The notes beneath the pieces are model-generated. The model was not told the DNA's origin, searched no databases, and saw nothing but the letters and a program-made list of their open reading frames with translations. 64,000 bases of DNA from NCBI RefSeq assembly GCF_002117915.1, contig NZ_BDJB01000003.1, positions 1 through 64,000 on the forward strand, read 5' to 3'. Of this stretch, positions 27,476 through 36,953 are shown piece by piece. The stretch comes from Sphingomonas sp. TZW2008. Its GTDB lineage: Bacteria > Pseudomonadota > Alphaproteobacteria > Sphingomonadales > Sphingomonadaceae. Position 1 is the first letter of the stretch. Every line of letters begins with the position of its first letter. Made by a program: the position numbers and the translations under genes.

Positions 27476-28210
27476 TCAGCGTGCGCGCGGTCCGCCGAAG
27501 GGCAGCGGCGCGGCGCGGCGATCGCGACGCGGCAATTGCGCTTGATAGGCATGGCCGCAGTGCGACACGCAATACGGGAAACCGGGGTTCACCTTGTCGC
27601 CGCAAAAGTGGAAATCGGGCTCGCCCGGATGGCCGAGCGGCCACTTGCACACCTTGTCGCTCAGTTCGAGCAGCGTCGTCTTGCCCGCAATCTCCGCGGA
27701 GGGCTTGGCCGGCACCAGCCGGCGCGGCGGCGCGGGCGTGCTCGGCGCCTGCTGCTCGCCCGGCGCCTGCCGCACGAACCCGCCCGGCCCGACCGATCGT
27801 ACCATGCGCATCTGATCGACCGATCGTTCGGGCTCAAGTGGCGTGGTGATCGTGATCGGCCGGTGATCCGCCGACTGCGTGAAGACGGGGCCGGACGTCG
27901 CCTCGGGCTCGGCGTCGGCTTCGGTTTCTTCCACCTCGAGTGCCGGCTCGGGCGCAGCGGGTGCGGCAGCAACCGGCTCGGGCGCTGCCTCGACAGGTGC
28001 AGCCGCGATCTCCGGCGCCGCCGGCTCGGCCTTCGCCTCGGCGTCCTTGGGCACCACCGGCGACGGACGCGACTGCAGCCCAAGGCGATGCGCCTTGCCG
28101 ATCACGGCATTGCGACTCACCCCGCCGAGCGCCTCGGCGATCTGGCTGGCGGTCTGGCCGCCTTCCCACATCTTGCGCAGCGTATCGATGCGTTCGTCGG
28201 TCCAGGACAT
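27476..28210 (-). CDS. gcrA: GcrA cell-cycle regulator
   Basis: Alphaproteobacterial sigma70 co-activator that recognises CcrM-methylated GANTC sites. The 244-residue protein has an N-terminal helix-turn-helix (MSWTDERIDTLRKMWEGG...) up to about residue 45 and the C-terminal sigma-binding zinc-like module CKWPLGHPGEPDFHFCG from C188 with a downstream C-x-x-H-C. The linker of roughly 110 Ala/Glu/Pro-rich residues is longer than in Caulobacter. GAGG precedes the ATG. Divergent to it is an ABC-2 permease gene. Confidence 0.95.
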   Translation of the reverse strand: MSWTDERIDTLRKMWEGGQTASQIAEALGGVSRNAVIGKAHRLGLQSRPSPVVPKDAEAKAEPAAPEIAAAPVEAAPEPVAAAPAAPEPALEVEETEADAEPEATSGPVFTQSADHRPITITTPLEPERSVDQMRMVRSVGPGGFVRQAPGEQQAPSTPAPPRRLVPAKPSAEIAGKTTLLELSDKVCKWPLGHPGEPDFHFCGDKVNPGFPYCVSHCGHAYQAQLPRRDRRAAPLPFGGPRAR

Positions 28211-28265
28211 GGGCCTCGTCGTTCCTTCACTTGGCGCCGGTTGCGGCAGGCGGCGGCAGCGACTA

Positions 28266-28277
28266 CGCGATATCGCG
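28266..28277. promoter_or_regulatory. 12-bp palindrome abutting the ABC-2 permease start
   Basis: CGCGATATCGCG is a perfect palindrome that ends one base before the ATG at 28278, which has no Shine-Dalgarno. It may hold a regulator, or be chance in GC-rich DNA. Confidence 0.25.
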
Positions 28278-29129
28278 ATGAGCAGCCACCCCCCGATCGG
28301 CAGAGATCAATCGTTGATCAGGAGCGCGCCCGGCGTGCCGACGATCCGGAACGTCAATTGGGGCGGCCTGAAGACCCTATATGTGAAGGAGGTGCGCCGC
28401 TTCTTCAAGGTGCAGCTCCAGACGATCTGGGCACCGGCGATCACCACGCTCCTCTATCTCGTCATCTTCACCGTCGCGCTGGGCGGGCGCAGCGCGGTAC
28501 CGATCGGCGGCGGCACGGTGCAGTTCGCCGATTTCGTCGCGCCCGGCCTCATCGTCATGGGCATGCTCAACAATGCCTTCGCCAATGCCAGCTTCTCGCT
28601 GCTCGTCGGCAAGATCCAGGGCACGATCGTCGACTATTTGATGCCGCCGCTGTCGACCGCGGAACTGCTCGCCGCGCTGGTCGGCGGCGCGGTGACGCGC
28701 GCCTTCCTCGTCGGCGTGACGGTGTGGCTGGCTATGCTGCTGTGGCCCGGCGTCCACATCCTGCCGCGCCACCCGGTCGCCGTGCTATGGTTCGGGCTGC
28801 TCGGCTCGACGTTCCTCGCGCTGATCGGCGTGCTGACCTCGATCTGGGCGGAGAAGTTCGATCACGCCGCGGCGGTGACCAATTTCGTCATCGCGCCGCT
28901 CACGCTGCTGTCCGGCACCTTCTACTCGGTCGATCGCCTCGCACCCGCGTTCCAGGCGATCAGCCATGCCAACCCATTCTTCTACATCATCTCCGGCTTC
29001 CGTTACGGCTTCCTCGGCATCGCCGACTCGCCCGTGCTGCTCGGCAGCCTGGTGATCCTCGCGATCGACGTCGCGCTCGGCATCCTGTGCTACACGCTGC
29101 TGCGGCGCGGCTGGCGGCTGAAGAACTGA
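28278..29129 (+). CDS. ABC-2 type transporter permease
   Basis: 283-residue membrane protein with about six helices (for example TLLYLVIFTVALGG, FLALIGVLTSIWA, IAPLTLLSGTFYS). The fold is the ABC-2 permease type used for polysaccharide, lipid or drug export. The start at 28278 has no Shine-Dalgarno; a GTG at 28335 follows AGGAG and would begin MPTIRNVNWGGLK, equally plausible. No ATPase gene is adjacent, so the partner lies elsewhere. Confidence 0.82.
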   Translation: MSSHPPIGRDQSLIRSAPGVPTIRNVNWGGLKTLYVKEVRRFFKVQLQTIWAPAITTLLYLVIFTVALGGRSAVPIGGGTVQFADFVAPGLIVMGMLNNAFANASFSLLVGKIQGTIVDYLMPPLSTAELLAALVGGAVTRAFLVGVTVWLAMLLWPGVHILPRHPVAVLWFGLLGSTFLALIGVLTSIWAEKFDHAAAVTNFVIAPLTLLSGTFYSVDRLAPAFQAISHANPFFYIISGFRYGFLGIADSPVLLGSLVILAIDVALGILCYTLLRRGWRLKN

Positions 29130-29166
29130 CCAGCGCAGACGGCGCCGTTCGGCACGGCGCGACGGC

Positions 29167-30354
29167 TCAGAAGCCCTCGGGCATCGTTACCGGTCCGACC
29201 ACGCGGCGATATTCGCGCACCGCGTAACGATCGGTCATCCCCGCGATATAGTCGGCGATGTGTCGGCTCAGCGCGGGCTCGCCGCCGGGCAAGCTCGCGC
29301 GCCACTCTTCGGGCAGCGTCGCCGGATCGGCGTGAAACGCCGCGAACAGTCCGGAAACCACACCGTGCGCCGCCTCCGCCGCCTCCAGCTGCAGCGGATG
29401 GTGATAGAGATTGGCGTACATGAAGCGCTTCAGATCGCGCTCCGCGGTTCGCATCGCGTCGGAAAAGCTCACCAGCGCGCACCCCGCGGCGCGCACGTCG
29501 GCGACGCTCGCGACGCCCGCCGCCGCGACCCGGGCGCGCGTTTCGGCGATCAGATCATTGACCATCACGCCGATCTGGCTGCGTACCAACTCGCGCGTCT
29601 GCCGCCGCACGCTGACATCGGCGAAGGTCGCGCGCACGCGCTCCCAGCCTTGCGCCACCAGCGGTACGGCGAGGAGCTGATCGATTTCGAGCAGCCCCGC
29701 GCGCACGCCATCGTCGATGTCGTGATTGTCGTACGCAATATCGTCGGCGAGCGCGGCGACCTGCGCCTCCAGGCTGGCATAGCTGTCGAGCTCGAGACAC
29801 GCTTGCGTATCGGCTTCGCGCAGCGCCCAGCCGGGGTGGCGCGCCGGGCCGTTGTGTTTCGCCAGCCCCTCCAGCGTCTCCCACGTCAGGTTGAGCCCGT
29901 CGAACCGCGGATAGGCGCGCTCGATCCGCATCAGCGTGCGCAGCGTATGGCCGTTGTGATCGAACCCACCCGCCCCCGCCATCGCCGCCTTCAGCGCATC
30001 CTCGCCGGCGTGGCCGAACGGCGGGTGGCCGATATCATGCGCCAGGCACAGCGCCTCGGTGAGATCTTCGTTGAGGCCTAGCGCGCGCGCGATGGTCCGC
30101 CCGATCTGCGCCACTTCCAGGCTGTGCGTCAGCCGGACACGAAAGTGATCGCCGTCGGGCGCCAGGAACACCTGCGTCTTGTGGCGCAAGCGCCGGAACG
30201 CGATCGAGTGGACGATGCGATCGCGATCGCGCTGATACGCGTCGCGCGGGCCGCGCTCTATCCCGTGCCCTGCACCACCGGACCCGCTTTGTTCTTCGTG
30301 AAGGCGGCCTTTGCTGTGCGCCGGGTCCGAAGCCCAGGGCGCCAGCGTCCTCAC
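29167..30354 (-). CDS. dgt: Deoxyguanosinetriphosphate triphosphohydrolase (dGTPase family)
   Basis: HD-domain enzyme that hydrolyses dGTP to deoxyguanosine and triphosphate. The 395-residue protein has the conserved start (LAPWASDPAHSKGR), the His-Asp set (LTHSLE at 76-81, LAHDIGHPPFGH from 104, ADDIAYDNHD). The GTG start at 30354 overlaps the stop of the SPOR protein gene by 4 nt (GTGA); the overlap and the homology of the start support it. It controls dNTP balance; its translational link to a SPOR protein is unusual but may be just operon packing. Confidence 0.92.
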   Translation of the reverse strand: MRTLAPWASDPAHSKGRLHEEQSGSGGAGHGIERGPRDAYQRDRDRIVHSIAFRRLRHKTQVFLAPDGDHFRVRLTHSLEVAQIGRTIARALGLNEDLTEALCLAHDIGHPPFGHAGEDALKAAMAGAGGFDHNGHTLRTLMRIERAYPRFDGLNLTWETLEGLAKHNGPARHPGWALREADTQACLELDSYASLEAQVAALADDIAYDNHDIDDGVRAGLLEIDQLLAVPLVAQGWERVRATFADVSVRRQTRELVRSQIGVMVNDLIAETRARVAAAGVASVADVRAAGCALVSFSDAMRTAERDLKRFMYANLYHHPLQLEAAEAAHGVVSGLFAAFHADPATLPEEWRASLPGGEPALSRHIADYIAGMTDRYAVREYRRVVGPVTMPEGF

Positions 30355-33005
30355 TTGGCGTCGAGCTTCTTCATCTTCTGGCCCTTCTCGCTGGTGAAGG
30401 GAAATGCCGATACGCCCTGTTTGGCGAGCGTGTTGACGAAAGCGCGCGCCTCGGCATCGGTCTTGAACGGCCCGGTCACGACGCGGTTGGTCGCGCGCAG
30501 CGGCGTCGAATAGGCAGCGCGGCCCTTCAGCGCCGCCGCCTTGCCCGCCGCGGCGGACCACGCCTTGGGCAGGTCGCTCTCGTTCGCGCCGCCGGCTACC
30601 TGCACCCAGATGCGCGGCGGGTCCGCCTTTGCCGACTTGGCTTCGGCCGCCGCCTTCTTGGCCTCCTCGGCCTTCTTCGCGTCGGCGAGCTTCTTCGCCT
30701 CGGCCGCCTTGCGCTCGGCCGCCGCCTTCTTCGGGTCGACCGCCAGCGGCTTCTTGACCTTGGCTGGCGCCGTCGCCTCGTCTTCGCCCGCAGCATCATC
30801 GACTGGCTTGGAGCGTCCGCGACCATTTGCACCCTTGATTGGTGCAGGATCGGCGGCAGCGAGCTTCGTGCCGTCTGCCTTCGAACGCGTCGGCTTCGCG
30901 GCAGCACCGGCTGCGGCGACACGAGCCGCTTCGGCCGCCTTTGACTGACGCGCAACCCGCTCCGCCTCCGCCGCACGGCGTGCCGCCTCGGCCGACGCGA
31001 TACTCTCTGGCGTGGCGATCGACGTGCCGGGCGCTGCCGCTTGCGGCTGCGGCCTAACCGGCGCGACGCCCAGCTCCTCCGCCGGAATCGAGATACCGGC
31101 CATGATCCGGGCGAGAATCGTATCCTCGCTGACCCGTGGGACGACCGGCGTCGCTGGCGCGGTCACGGCGGCTACCTGCGTGACGGTACCGGAGCTCGCG
31201 GCAAGGCTGCCGGCGGCGGGCGACGACACTGCCGATCCGGCGCCCTGGGTTGGTGCTGCCGACAGTGCGCTCGGCGTAGCACCACCTGCTACCGGCGCCT
31301 GCGTAAGCATCGCCGGCGCCCTGGACACGCCGCTCGTGGAACGGACAGCATCCAGCGGCGATGCGGCGACCGTTGCGGTGCCCGACGACGGCGCTTGCGC
31401 AAGCAGCGTCGACGTCGCGGACGCACCGCCCGTCGGTTGGACCGCACCTGGCGACGCCGCGACCGTCGCGACACCCGACGGCGGCGCTTGCGTGAGCGCT
31501 GTGGGAGCGGCAGGCGCCCCGCTCGCCGTTCGAACAGCACCCAACGGAGACGCGGCCACCGGCGCAGCGCCCGGAATACCGCTCGTCGCCTGCGACGCAG
31601 CGCTGCCGCCCGCAACCGACGCGAGGCGCGAACCGCCAGCAAGCGGTGACGGCAACGCGGACGGCAACGAACTCGGAAGGTTCGGCGACACCGGCGCCTG
31701 CCCGCCCATCGTCGTCGCCGTTCGGTCGGTAACGACAGCCGTTCCCTGCGCACCGATCGACGAAGCGAGCATTCCCGGAGCCGACCGCCCGGCCGATTGC
31801 CCCACCGTCCCCGCCGCGGCGTTGGCCGCTACGCCTCGGCGGTCAAGCGCCGCCGTCTGCGTCACCGGCGTCGCCGCAGGTACCGACGACCCGGCCGTCA
31901 ACGCCGACGGCGTATTCGCCGGCAGCGCCTGCACCACCGCGCGCGGGGCCGCGTAGGTGACGCCATTGCCGTAGCGCGGCGGCTGCATGCCATCACTCGC
32001 CAGCCGGACACGGCGGGGCGACGCGGCGCTCGCCAGCGCGACGCCCTGCGGCGTCTGCCCGTTGCGCCGCGCCAGCCGCTCCGCCCGCGCCTGTTCGCGG
32101 CGACGCTTGGCTTCCTCACGCGCCAGCTGCCGAGCTCGGCGCGGATCGGGTTTTGCCGCGACGGGCGGCGCGACGGCGGCAAGCTGTACCGGCGCTTCCG
32201 GCTGCAGCACCGGCAGCGGCGGCGTCATGCGCGCGTCGGCCATGCGCTGCGGGCTCGCGCGCAACTCGCCGAAATGCACCGCAAAGGCGCGATCGACTGC
32301 CGGCAGCGTCGCAAGCCGGGCAAAGAAAGGCCCGAGCGCCGCGCCCATCCCCGGCGGCATCATCGTACCCGCAATCTTCTCCGCCCCCGGCACGTCGCCC
32401 GTCATCGCCAGGATGAACGCCCGCACGCGCCACGCGCCGCGATCGTTGCGCCGGACGAGGTCGTCGATCTCGGTCAGCGCCGCATCGCGCTTGCCCGCAA
32501 TGCCGAGCGACAATGCGTAACGCCGCTGCACCTCGTCGTTGCGATCGCGCTTCAGTGCGGCGCGATAGTCGCGCTGCGCACGCTCCTGCTCGCCGATCAA
32601 ATCATAGGCCAGCCCGCGATCCCCGGCGAAACTTGCCGGATCGAGCCCATAGCCAGTCGCCTGGTCGAAATAGCGCAATGCCTCGCCGGGGCGCTCCTGC
32701 GTGACCAGGATGCGCGCCATGCCCGCCTTCACGCGCGCGTTCATCGGATCGACGTTCTCGGCGCGCTTGAACAGCGCCGCGGCGGCTGAGACGTCGCCCA
32801 GCCGAAGCGACAGTTCGCCCGCCTCGATCAGCGCGGACACGTCGCGCGGGTTCGCGCCGAGCCGGCGCATCGCCGCTGCGAGCGCATCGGCGTCCGGCGT
32901 CACACGCGGCATCGTCTGCATCGGCGCGGCGGCGAAACCCTGCGCCAGCACGGACGGCGCGCCTACCAGCGCGGCGGCGAGGATCAAGGGTCGGGTGATC
33001 AGCAT
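30351..33005 (-). CDS. TPR-SPOR protein with a very long Ala/Pro/Thr linker
   Basis: 884-residue exported protein. The signal peptide (MLITRPLILAAALVGAPSV) is followed by tetratricopeptide-like helices to about residue 250, a basic coiled stretch (RRARQLAREEAKRRREQARA), a long low-complexity linker including a tandem repeat of 31-32 residues, a Lys/Ala-rich helix (KPLAVDPKKAAAERKAAEAK) and a C-terminal SPOR domain (about 800-884), which binds denuded peptidoglycan at the septum. Its position just downstream of ftsZ supports a division or cell-wall role. ATG at 33005; no clear Shine-Dalgarno. Confidence 0.82.
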   Translation of the reverse strand: MLITRPLILAAALVGAPSVLAQGFAAAPMQTMPRVTPDADALAAAMRRLGANPRDVSALIEAGELSLRLGDVSAAAALFKRAENVDPMNARVKAGMARILVTQERPGEALRYFDQATGYGLDPASFAGDRGLAYDLIGEQERAQRDYRAALKRDRNDEVQRRYALSLGIAGKRDAALTEIDDLVRRNDRGAWRVRAFILAMTGDVPGAEKIAGTMMPPGMGAALGPFFARLATLPAVDRAFAVHFGELRASPQRMADARMTPPLPVLQPEAPVQLAAVAPPVAAKPDPRRARQLAREEAKRRREQARAERLARRNGQTPQGVALASAASPRRVRLASDGMQPPRYGNGVTYAAPRAVVQALPANTPSALTAGSSVPAATPVTQTAALDRRGVAANAAAGTVGQSAGRSAPGMLASSIGAQGTAVVTDRTATTMGGQAPVSPNLPSSLPSALPSPLAGGSRLASVAGGSAASQATSGIPGAAPVAASPLGAVRTASGAPAAPTALTQAPPSGVATVAASPGAVQPTGGASATSTLLAQAPSSGTATVAASPLDAVRSTSGVSRAPAMLTQAPVAGGATPSALSAAPTQGAGSAVSSPAAGSLAASSGTVTQVAAVTAPATPVVPRVSEDTILARIMAGISIPAEELGVAPVRPQPQAAAPGTSIATPESIASAEAARRAAEAERVARQSKAAEAARVAAAGAAAKPTRSKADGTKLAAADPAPIKGANGRGRSKPVDDAAGEDEATAPAKVKKPLAVDPKKAAAERKAAEAKKLADAKKAEEAKKAAAEAKSAKADPPRIWVQVAGGANESDLPKAWSAAAGKAAALKGRAAYSTPLRATNRVVTGPFKTDAEARAFVNTLAKQGVSAFPFTSEKGQKMKKLDAK
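31290..31575 (-). repeat. Tandem repeat in the linker of the SPOR protein
   Basis: Three head-to-tail units of 96, 93 and about 90 bp encode similar 31-32-residue blocks that share the pattern VAASP-x-AV-(5-6)-G-(6-8)-L-x-QAP-x-x-G (TVAASPLDAVRSTSG, TVAASPGAVQPTGG, PVAASPLGAVRTASG). The second and third copies diverge mildly, so copy number may vary between strains. Confidence 0.7.
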
Positions 33006-33118
33006 GGGAAGCAATTATCTGGGGCAAACACGCTGAAACGGCAATGAACCGGATGCCCCGCGCGCGCCGAGCCGGACGCGGCGACCGACGAACGTCGGCC
33101 GCGCGCGGCCGCGCTGCT

Positions 33119-34630
33119 TTATTGGTTGTTCTGGCGGTGCAGGAAACGCGGAATATCGAGCGAATCCTTGCCCTCTTCCTCGTCGCCGCGCGGTGCGCCG
33201 CGGGACGCGTTCTGCATCCGCTCGAACAGCGTACCGCCAAGCTTCACGCGCGGTTGCGGCGGCACGTCGTCCGCCGCCTCGCCGCCCGACAGCCAGCGCC
33301 GCTTGGGCGCCTCGGCCGGTGCGTCCTCGCCGAAAACGCGCGGCTGCGCGGGCGCTGCCGCCGGGGCGGCGGGCGTTTCGGGAACGATCGTGTCGCTGCC
33401 CAGCAGCAGCTCGTCGCCGCCGGCCTCTTCCTCAACCTGGCGCGCGGCGGGTGTCAACTCGACGTGCGGCTGCGCGCCGGGCGCGGGCACGCCGGCGGCC
33501 ATCGCGCCGGCGGCGGCGCCGCTCGGGCGCGGCGTCGCGGCGGCGGGGGCAGCAGGTGCCGCAGCGGCCGGTGCGACGGGCGCAGCGGCCGGCGTCTCGA
33601 TCCGACGCGGCGCGGCGAAGCTGAACGCGCGCGCCGGCTCGGCGGCGGGTGCCTCGCTCGGCGCGATCGCCTCGATCCCGGTCGCGACGACCGAGACGCG
33701 GATCTTGCCCTCGAGCTCAGGGTTGAACGCGGAACCCCAGATGATGTTGGCTTCGGGATCGACCAGCTCGCGGATGTGGTTCGCCGCCTCGTCCACCTCG
33801 AGCAGGCGCATGTCGTCGCCGCCGGTGATCGAGATGATGACGCCCTTCGCGCCCTGCATGCTCACCCCGTCAAGCAGCGGGTTGGCGATCGCCTTCTGTG
33901 CCGCGACGAGCGCGCGGTCGTCGCCGTCCGCCTCGCCGGTGCCCATCATCGCCTTGCCCATCTCCTGCATCACCGATCGGACGTCGGCGAAGTCGAGGTT
34001 GATGAGGCCCGGCATCACCATCAGGTCGGTAATCCCGCGCACGCCCTGCTGCAGCACCTCGTCGGCGAGTTCGAACGCCTGCTTGAAGGTGGTGTTGGCG
34101 TTGGCGATCAAAAACAGATTCTGGTTCGGGATGACGATCAGCGTGTCGACGAACTTCTGCAGCTCCTCGATGCCCTGCTCGGCCGATTTGGAGCGGCGCG
34201 CGCCCTCGAACGCGAACGGCTTGGTGACGACGCCGACGGTCAGGATGCCCATGTCGCGCGCGGCCTTGGCGATTACCGGCGCAGCGCCCGTGCCGGTGCC
34301 GCCGCCCATGCCGGCGGCGATGAAGCACATGTGTGCGCCTTCGAGCAGCTTAGATACCTGCTCGATCGTCTCTTCCGCCGCAGCGCGGCCGATCTCGGGC
34401 CGGCTACCTGCGCCCAGCCCCTGCGTGATCTTCGCGCCAAGCTGGATCTTCTGCGGCGCGATCGACTGTTTCAGCGCCTGCGCGTCGGTGTTCGCAACGA
34501 GGAAGTCGACGCCCTGCACGTCGGCGCGCATCATGTTTGCGATCGCATTGCCGCCCGCGCCGCCGACGCCGATCACGGCAATCTTCGGGGTCAGCTCGTC
34601 CACCTCGGGTGCAATGAATTCGATGCCCAT
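33119..34630 (-). CDS. ftsZ: Cell division protein FtsZ
   Basis: Tubulin-like GTPase that forms the Z ring. The 503-residue protein has GGAGGNA at 23-29, the tubulin signature GGGTGTG at 109-115 and the T7 region. After the globular domain (about 320 residues) comes a long Ala/Pro/Glu-rich linker of roughly 170 residues. It closes with the C-terminal tail [12 protein letters not shown], which binds FtsA and other partners. ATG at 34630 has GGAGT upstream. It lies 108 nt downstream of ftsA with its own upstream spacer. Confidence 0.97.
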   Translation of the reverse strand: MGIEFIAPEVDELTPKIAVIGVGGAGGNAIANMMRADVQGVDFLVANTDAQALKQSIAPQKIQLGAKITQGLGAGSRPEIGRAAAEETIEQVSKLLEGAHMCFIAAGMGGGTGTGAAPVIAKAARDMGILTVGVVTKPFAFEGARRSKSAEQGIEELQKFVDTLIVIPNQNLFLIANANTTFKQAFELADEVLQQGVRGITDLMVMPGLINLDFADVRSVMQEMGKAMMGTGEADGDDRALVAAQKAIANPLLDGVSMQGAKGVIISITGGDDMRLLEVDEAANHIRELVDPEANIIWGSAFNPELEGKIRVSVVATGIEAIAPSEAPAAEPARAFSFAAPRRIETPAAAPVAPAAAAPAAPAAATPRPSGAAAGAMAAGVPAPGAQPHVELTPAARQVEEEAGGDELLLGSDTIVPETPAAPAAAPAQPRVFGEDAPAEAPKRRWLSGGEAADDVPPQPRVKLGGTLFERMQNASRGAPRGDEEEGKDSLDIPRFLHRQNNQ

Positions 34631-34738
34631 CGCCAAATTACTCCGTCATTTCGGGCACGAAACACTGGCCCGTCATCGCCATTAATCTTTGTGCAGCATC
34701 GCGAACCTGCGTACCAGCCGAAAAGCGGCCGTTCGCGA

Positions 34739-35998
34739 TCAATAATTCGCCTTCGCCGCCTGAAACAACCGCCTCAGCGCGCCGAGCCCCTTCTGCCGCA
34801 CCACCATCTGCTGCTGCGGCACCAGTCCGCGCAGGTCGACCGGGTCGGACGCAGCGAAGAAGGCAAGGCCGGCGAGCGTGGCAAAGCCCGGCCCGCCGTG
34901 CGCCTCGGGCAGTCCGGTCAGCCCGCGCGGCCGCCCGACGCGCACCGATCGGCCGAGCACCTGCTGCGTGTAATCCGCAATACCCTTCAGCTCCGCACCG
35001 CCGCCTGTCAGCACCACCTGCCGCCCGACCGGGCCGTCGAACTTCAGCTCCTTCAGCGCGGCCTGGATCTCCGATACCAGATGTTCCAGCCGGGTGCGGA
35101 TAACCGAGATCAGCGCCGCCTTGGTGATCTGCAGCGGATCGACGTCGTCCTCCGCCACGCCGGGGCGGATGGTGATCATCTCGTGATTGTCGCGCGGCGA
35201 AGCATTGGCGGAGCCGTGAAAACACTTCATCCGCTCGGCCTGCCCGCGCGTCGTGCCGAACGCCGAAGCGATGTCGTCGGTGATGTCCGCCGATCCGATC
35301 GCGAGCGATTTCAGCCCCACCAGCATCCCGCCCGCGAACAGCGACACGTTGGTGATCCCCGCGCCGATCTCGACCAGCGCGACGCCAAGGTCGCGCTCCT
35401 CGTCACTCAGGCAGGCGAGCCCCGTCGCCACCGGCGAGGCGATGATCGATTTCACCTCGAGATGCGCCGACCGCACGGTAAGGTCGAGATTGCGCACCGG
35501 CGATCCATCCGCGGCGATGACGTGGATATGCACCCCCAGCCGGTCGGCATGCAGCCCCAGCGGCTTCTTCACCCCCGTCAGCCCGTCGAGCGTGTAGAGC
35601 GCGGGCTGCGCGTGCAGCACCATCCGCCCCTGCGGGTCGATCGCCTGCCGCCCTTCCTGCAGCAGCGCGTCGATGTCCTGCTGCTCGATACGATGACCGT
35701 TCAGTTCGACCTCGATGAACGCCTCGTCGCTGACCAGCCCGCCCGCCGAGAAGCCCGCCCAGACGTTTTCGATGTTGAGCCCGGCGATTCGCTCGGCCTG
35801 CGCCACCGCCTCGCGCACCGCTACCTCGGTCAGCGCCATGTCGGCGATGTAGCCGCGCTTGACGCCCTTCGATTCGCGCTGCCCCGTGCCAAGCACGATC
35901 AGCTCGCCGCCGTCGCCGCGCTGCGCGATCATCGCCGACACCTTCGACGTGCCGATATCGAGTGCGGTGATCAGACCTTCCGGTGCTGCCTTCGCCAT
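34739..35998 (-). CDS. ftsA: Cell division protein FtsA
   Basis: Actin-like protein that tethers FtsZ to the membrane. 419 residues with the actin phosphate-1 motif (ITALDIGTSKVSAMIA) and phosphate-2 motif (VEIGAGITNVSLF), and a C-terminal amphipathic helix rich in basic residues (KGLGALRRLFQAAKANY) expected to bind membrane. GGGGCACAGGCA precedes the ATG. The next upstream gene ftsQ ends 37 nt before it. Confidence 0.96.
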   Translation of the reverse strand: MAKAAPEGLITALDIGTSKVSAMIAQRGDGGELIVLGTGQRESKGVKRGYIADMALTEVAVREAVAQAERIAGLNIENVWAGFSAGGLVSDEAFIEVELNGHRIEQQDIDALLQEGRQAIDPQGRMVLHAQPALYTLDGLTGVKKPLGLHADRLGVHIHVIAADGSPVRNLDLTVRSAHLEVKSIIASPVATGLACLSDEERDLGVALVEIGAGITNVSLFAGGMLVGLKSLAIGSADITDDIASAFGTTRGQAERMKCFHGSANASPRDNHEMITIRPGVAEDDVDPLQITKAALISVIRTRLEHLVSEIQAALKELKFDGPVGRQVVLTGGGAELKGIADYTQQVLGRSVRVGRPRGLTGLPEAHGGPGFATLAGLAFFAASDPVDLRGLVPQQQMVVRQKGLGALRRLFQAAKANY

Positions 35999-36035
35999 TG
36001 CCTGTGCCCCTGTTCCCTGCCCCGAACCATTCGTC

Positions 36036-36953
36036 TTACGCGTCGCTTATCCGTGCCAGCCGCTCCGGCTCGACCGCCGCGCCGTCGCCGGCGTCGGGCA
36101 CCTGATGCTCCATGTCCGCCCCCGGCTTGCGCGCCACCAGCTTCGCCGGATCACGCATGTCGAACCGCAGCCACCCCTTGCCGAGCAGCGCGCGTGCTCC
36201 GTCGAGCTGCGCGAAGCGCACCAGCGCGCTCGCCGCGCCCTCTTGCGGCAGCGCCAGCGTCTCCCCGGTGTCAAAGGTAAGGTCCCAGCGGCGGTTGCCG
36301 ACCCACGTCGCCGCCTTCACCCGCGGCTTGAGCGCGGGCGCAGCGGCGAGCAATCGCTGATACGCCGCCTCCTGCCGGTCCGCCCCCGGCCCGATCACCA
36401 GCGGCAGATCGGGCATGTTGTTGCGGTCCACCGCCTCCAGCGGCACGCCCTTGGCGTCGATCAGCGTCAGATTGCCGCCGTTCTGCCAGATCGCCGCCGG
36501 CGCACGCTCGACGATGTGGATCAGCAGCCGGTCGGGAAGCCGGCGCGAGACATAGGCGTCCTCGACCCAGCCGTAAGCGAGCAGGCGATCGCGGATCTGC
36601 GTCAGATCGACGCGCAGCATCGCCGGCGGCTGATCCTCCAGCGCAACCGCGTACACCGTCTCGCGGTTCATTCGCTTGAGCCCCGTGATGTCGACCTGCT
36701 CGACGCGCAGCCCCAGCTGCCCCGTGCTGTCCGCCACCGCGGTGCCGATCGCGGCGGGCACGCCGAACCACGATGCGGTCGCGACTGCCGCGGTCCCCGC
36801 GACACCAAGGATCGTCCACGTCACGATCCGCTTCAGCGTCGCTTCGCTTACCGGCAGCATCGCGACGATCCGGTCGCCGAGCGACTTCTTAGGCGGCGGG
36901 CGGCGCACCACCGGGCGGCGCGGCGGCGTGTCGCGCTTGATCGCCCGGCTCAT
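36036..36953 (-). CDS. ftsQ: Cell division protein FtsQ
   Basis: Bitopic protein linking the early and late divisome. 305 residues: a cytoplasmic basic, Pro-rich tail (RPVVRRPPPKKSLGDR), one membrane helix (TWTILGVAGTAAVATASWF), a POTRA domain (VEQVDITGLKRMNRETVYA...) and the FtsQ/DivIB C-terminal domain. Its ATG overlaps the ddl stop by 4 nt (ATGA). The cytoplasmic tail is of the long alphaproteobacterial type. Confidence 0.94.
   Translation of the reverse strand: MSRAIKRDTPPRRPVVRRPPPKKSLGDRIVAMLPVSEATLKRIVTWTILGVAGTAAVATASWFGVPAAIGTAVADSTGQLGLRVEQVDITGLKRMNRETVYAVALEDQPPAMLRVDLTQIRDRLLAYGWVEDAYVSRRLPDRLLIHIVERAPAAIWQNGGNLTLIDAKGVPLEAVDRNNMPDLPLVIGPGADRQEAAYQRLLAAAPALKPRVKAATWVGNRRWDLTFDTGETLALPQEGAASALVRFAQLDGARALLGKGWLRFDMRDPAKLVARKPGADMEHQVPDAGDGAAVEPERLARISDA

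Noticed and set aside
28266..28277. CGCGATATCGCG palindrome as an operator for the ABC-2 permease
   Set aside because: It is a short palindrome of a kind frequent by chance in GC-rich genomes and lies too near the start codon; kept only as a low-confidence note.
34637..34738. CtrA or DnaA boxes in the ftsA-ftsZ spacer
   Set aside because: Only a lone ATTAAT half-site was seen; no full TTAA-N7-TTAA or DnaA-box match.
33044..36280. 1078-codon plus-strand open frame
   Set aside because: Antisense to ftsZ, ftsA and ftsQ, composition typical of a reverse-complement shadow.
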